A DNA stretch of 64,000 nt from Paenibacillus algicola (GTDB lineage: Bacteria; Bacillota; Bacilli; Paenibacillales; Paenibacillaceae). The notes beneath the pieces are model-generated. The model was not told the DNA's origin and did no database searches. It saw only the letters and a program-made list of their open reading frames with translations. A program made the translations under genes and the position numbers. This document shows positions 63,534 to 64,000 of the stretch, one piece after another. The stretch is taken from NCBI RefSeq assembly GCF_005577435.1, contig NZ_CP040396.1, forward strand, positions 1,129,501 through 1,193,500, in the 5' to 3' direction. Numbering within the stretch: position 1 is the first letter of the stretch; every line of letters starts with the position of its first letter.

Positions 63534-64000
63534 CTATTCCTCCTTCCGTGCTGCTCGCTGCCGCTTCCAGCGGGCGAGGAGCTTGTAGTGCATAGCCCCG
63601 TAAGCCAGAAACAGCATAATGACGACGGCGGGGTGAAGCTGGATCTGCTGCAGCAGCAGAAAGGCAATGATAAAAGAGAGACTGCCGGCAGCAAGGCCAA
63701 GTCCCTTGACGGCCTTTTCCCCGAATTCATAGGCCATGGTGCCGAGCATAACGGCGATGACCGGGGTCACGCCCGCAATCATGCCGGCAATGATGCTGGA
63801 GCTGCTGAGCACCTGGACGGCCGAGAACAGGGCAATCATGGCGAAGCAGGTCGGCAAAATATGTGACAGCACAGCGATGATTGCTCCCGGGGTCTTTTTT
63901 TGCTGGTAGCCAAGGTAGGCGGCCATCTTGGTAGCGATGGGTCCCGGAAGAGCGTTCGCGAGTGCCAAGGTTTCTCCGAACTCATCCAGGGTCAGCCATC
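63534..64000 (-). CDS. Chromate transporter, short ChrA-type half (5' end beyond window)
   Basis: At least 155 residues are visible; the frame continues past the window edge (WLTLDEFGETLALANALPGP at its visible start, so the true N-terminus is outside). ANALPGPIATKMAAYLGYQQ is the CHR family motif, followed by about four membrane helices and a basic tail (RWKRQRAARKEE). It is cotranscribed with the second half immediately downstream. Confidence 0.85.
   Translation of the reverse strand, partial: WLTLDEFGETLALANALPGPIATKMAAYLGYQQKKTPGAIIAVLSHILPTCFAMIALFSAVQVLSSSSIIAGMIAGVTPVIAVMLGTMAYEFGEKAVKGLGLAAGSLSFIIAFLLLQQIQLHPAVVIMLFLAYGAMHYKLLARWKRQRAARKEE

Overview
The window looks like chromosomal DNA of a Paenibacillus-type Firmicute. 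The evidence is consistent purine-rich ribosome binding sites, frequent GTG/TTG starts, LplB/YtcP-type sugar permeases without their own ATPase, a des-desK-desR cold-shock locus, an alternative S14 protein behind a Zur box, a CIRCE element and a PurR-type box. I see no rRNA or tRNA gene and no CRISPR array. Most of the content is carbohydrate uptake and breakdown, arranged as short operons with clear hairpin terminators.

Layout. 1-3300: end of a DASH-type cryptochrome, a WYL regulator, a GAF-domain histidine kinase without an adjacent response regulator, and a HEAT-repeat protein. 3348-14874: an eleven-gene operon behind a TTGACA/TAATAT promoter overlapped by a GntR-type operator. It encodes a cytoplasmic glycosidase, an ABC importer, an amidohydrolase, an isopropylmalate-dehydrogenase-family enzyme, a GntR regulator, a sugar isomerase-like TIM barrel, a DUF1537 kinase, a class II aldolase and a Gfo/Idh oxidoreductase. 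The set reads as acid-sugar (tetronate) catabolism ending at dihydroxyacetone phosphate. 14987-19723: a zinc-starvation block with two Zur boxes, controlling rpsN (zinc-free S14), a DUF3024-like protein, a flavoprotein with a Cys-rich tail, a FeoB-like gate-domain membrane protein without a G domain, and a COG0523 GTPase.

19737-30780: an AraC regulator divergent from an oxidoreductase/isomerase pair; an NAD-dependent epimerase; a strongly repetitive non-coding stretch (24388-25186) in which a 375-bp composite of five 36-bp units plus a 185-bp inverted-repeat element occurs twice; an NlpC/P60 lipoprotein; and an AraC regulator divergent from lacZ. 30834-37161: a PurBox-preceded BMP-type nucleoside ABC operon with a sulfite-oxidase-like protein and a nucleoside phosphorylase. 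37220-39310: htpG with its own promoter and a CIRCE element. 39470-42068: a lower-GC island of secreted proteins (C39-like peptidase, lipoprotein, and a small membrane protein that appears to start at ATT).

42218-52687: a DUF3298/DUF4163-type protein, a beta-mannosidase, and an oligopeptide-type ABC system with an apparently circularly permuted binding protein, two permeases with unusual N-terminal extensions, and a fused double ATPase transcribed divergently. 52698-53175 is a dead IS1182-type transposase. 53595-59822: an SGNH hydrolase, an RbsB/A/C-like sugar importer, a thioesterase and a Gfo/Idh oxidoreductase. 59884-62970: des-desK-desR with a recognisable DesR-type promoter. The window ends inside a pair of short chromate-transporter genes on the minus strand.

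The strongest candidates for new biology are the Zur-controlled flavoprotein/FeoB-gate/GTPase trio, the permuted binding protein with its extended permeases, the acid-sugar operon built around an isopropylmalate-dehydrogenase-type enzyme, and the duplicated 375-bp repeat. All functional statements come from reading the sequence; no database search was possible.
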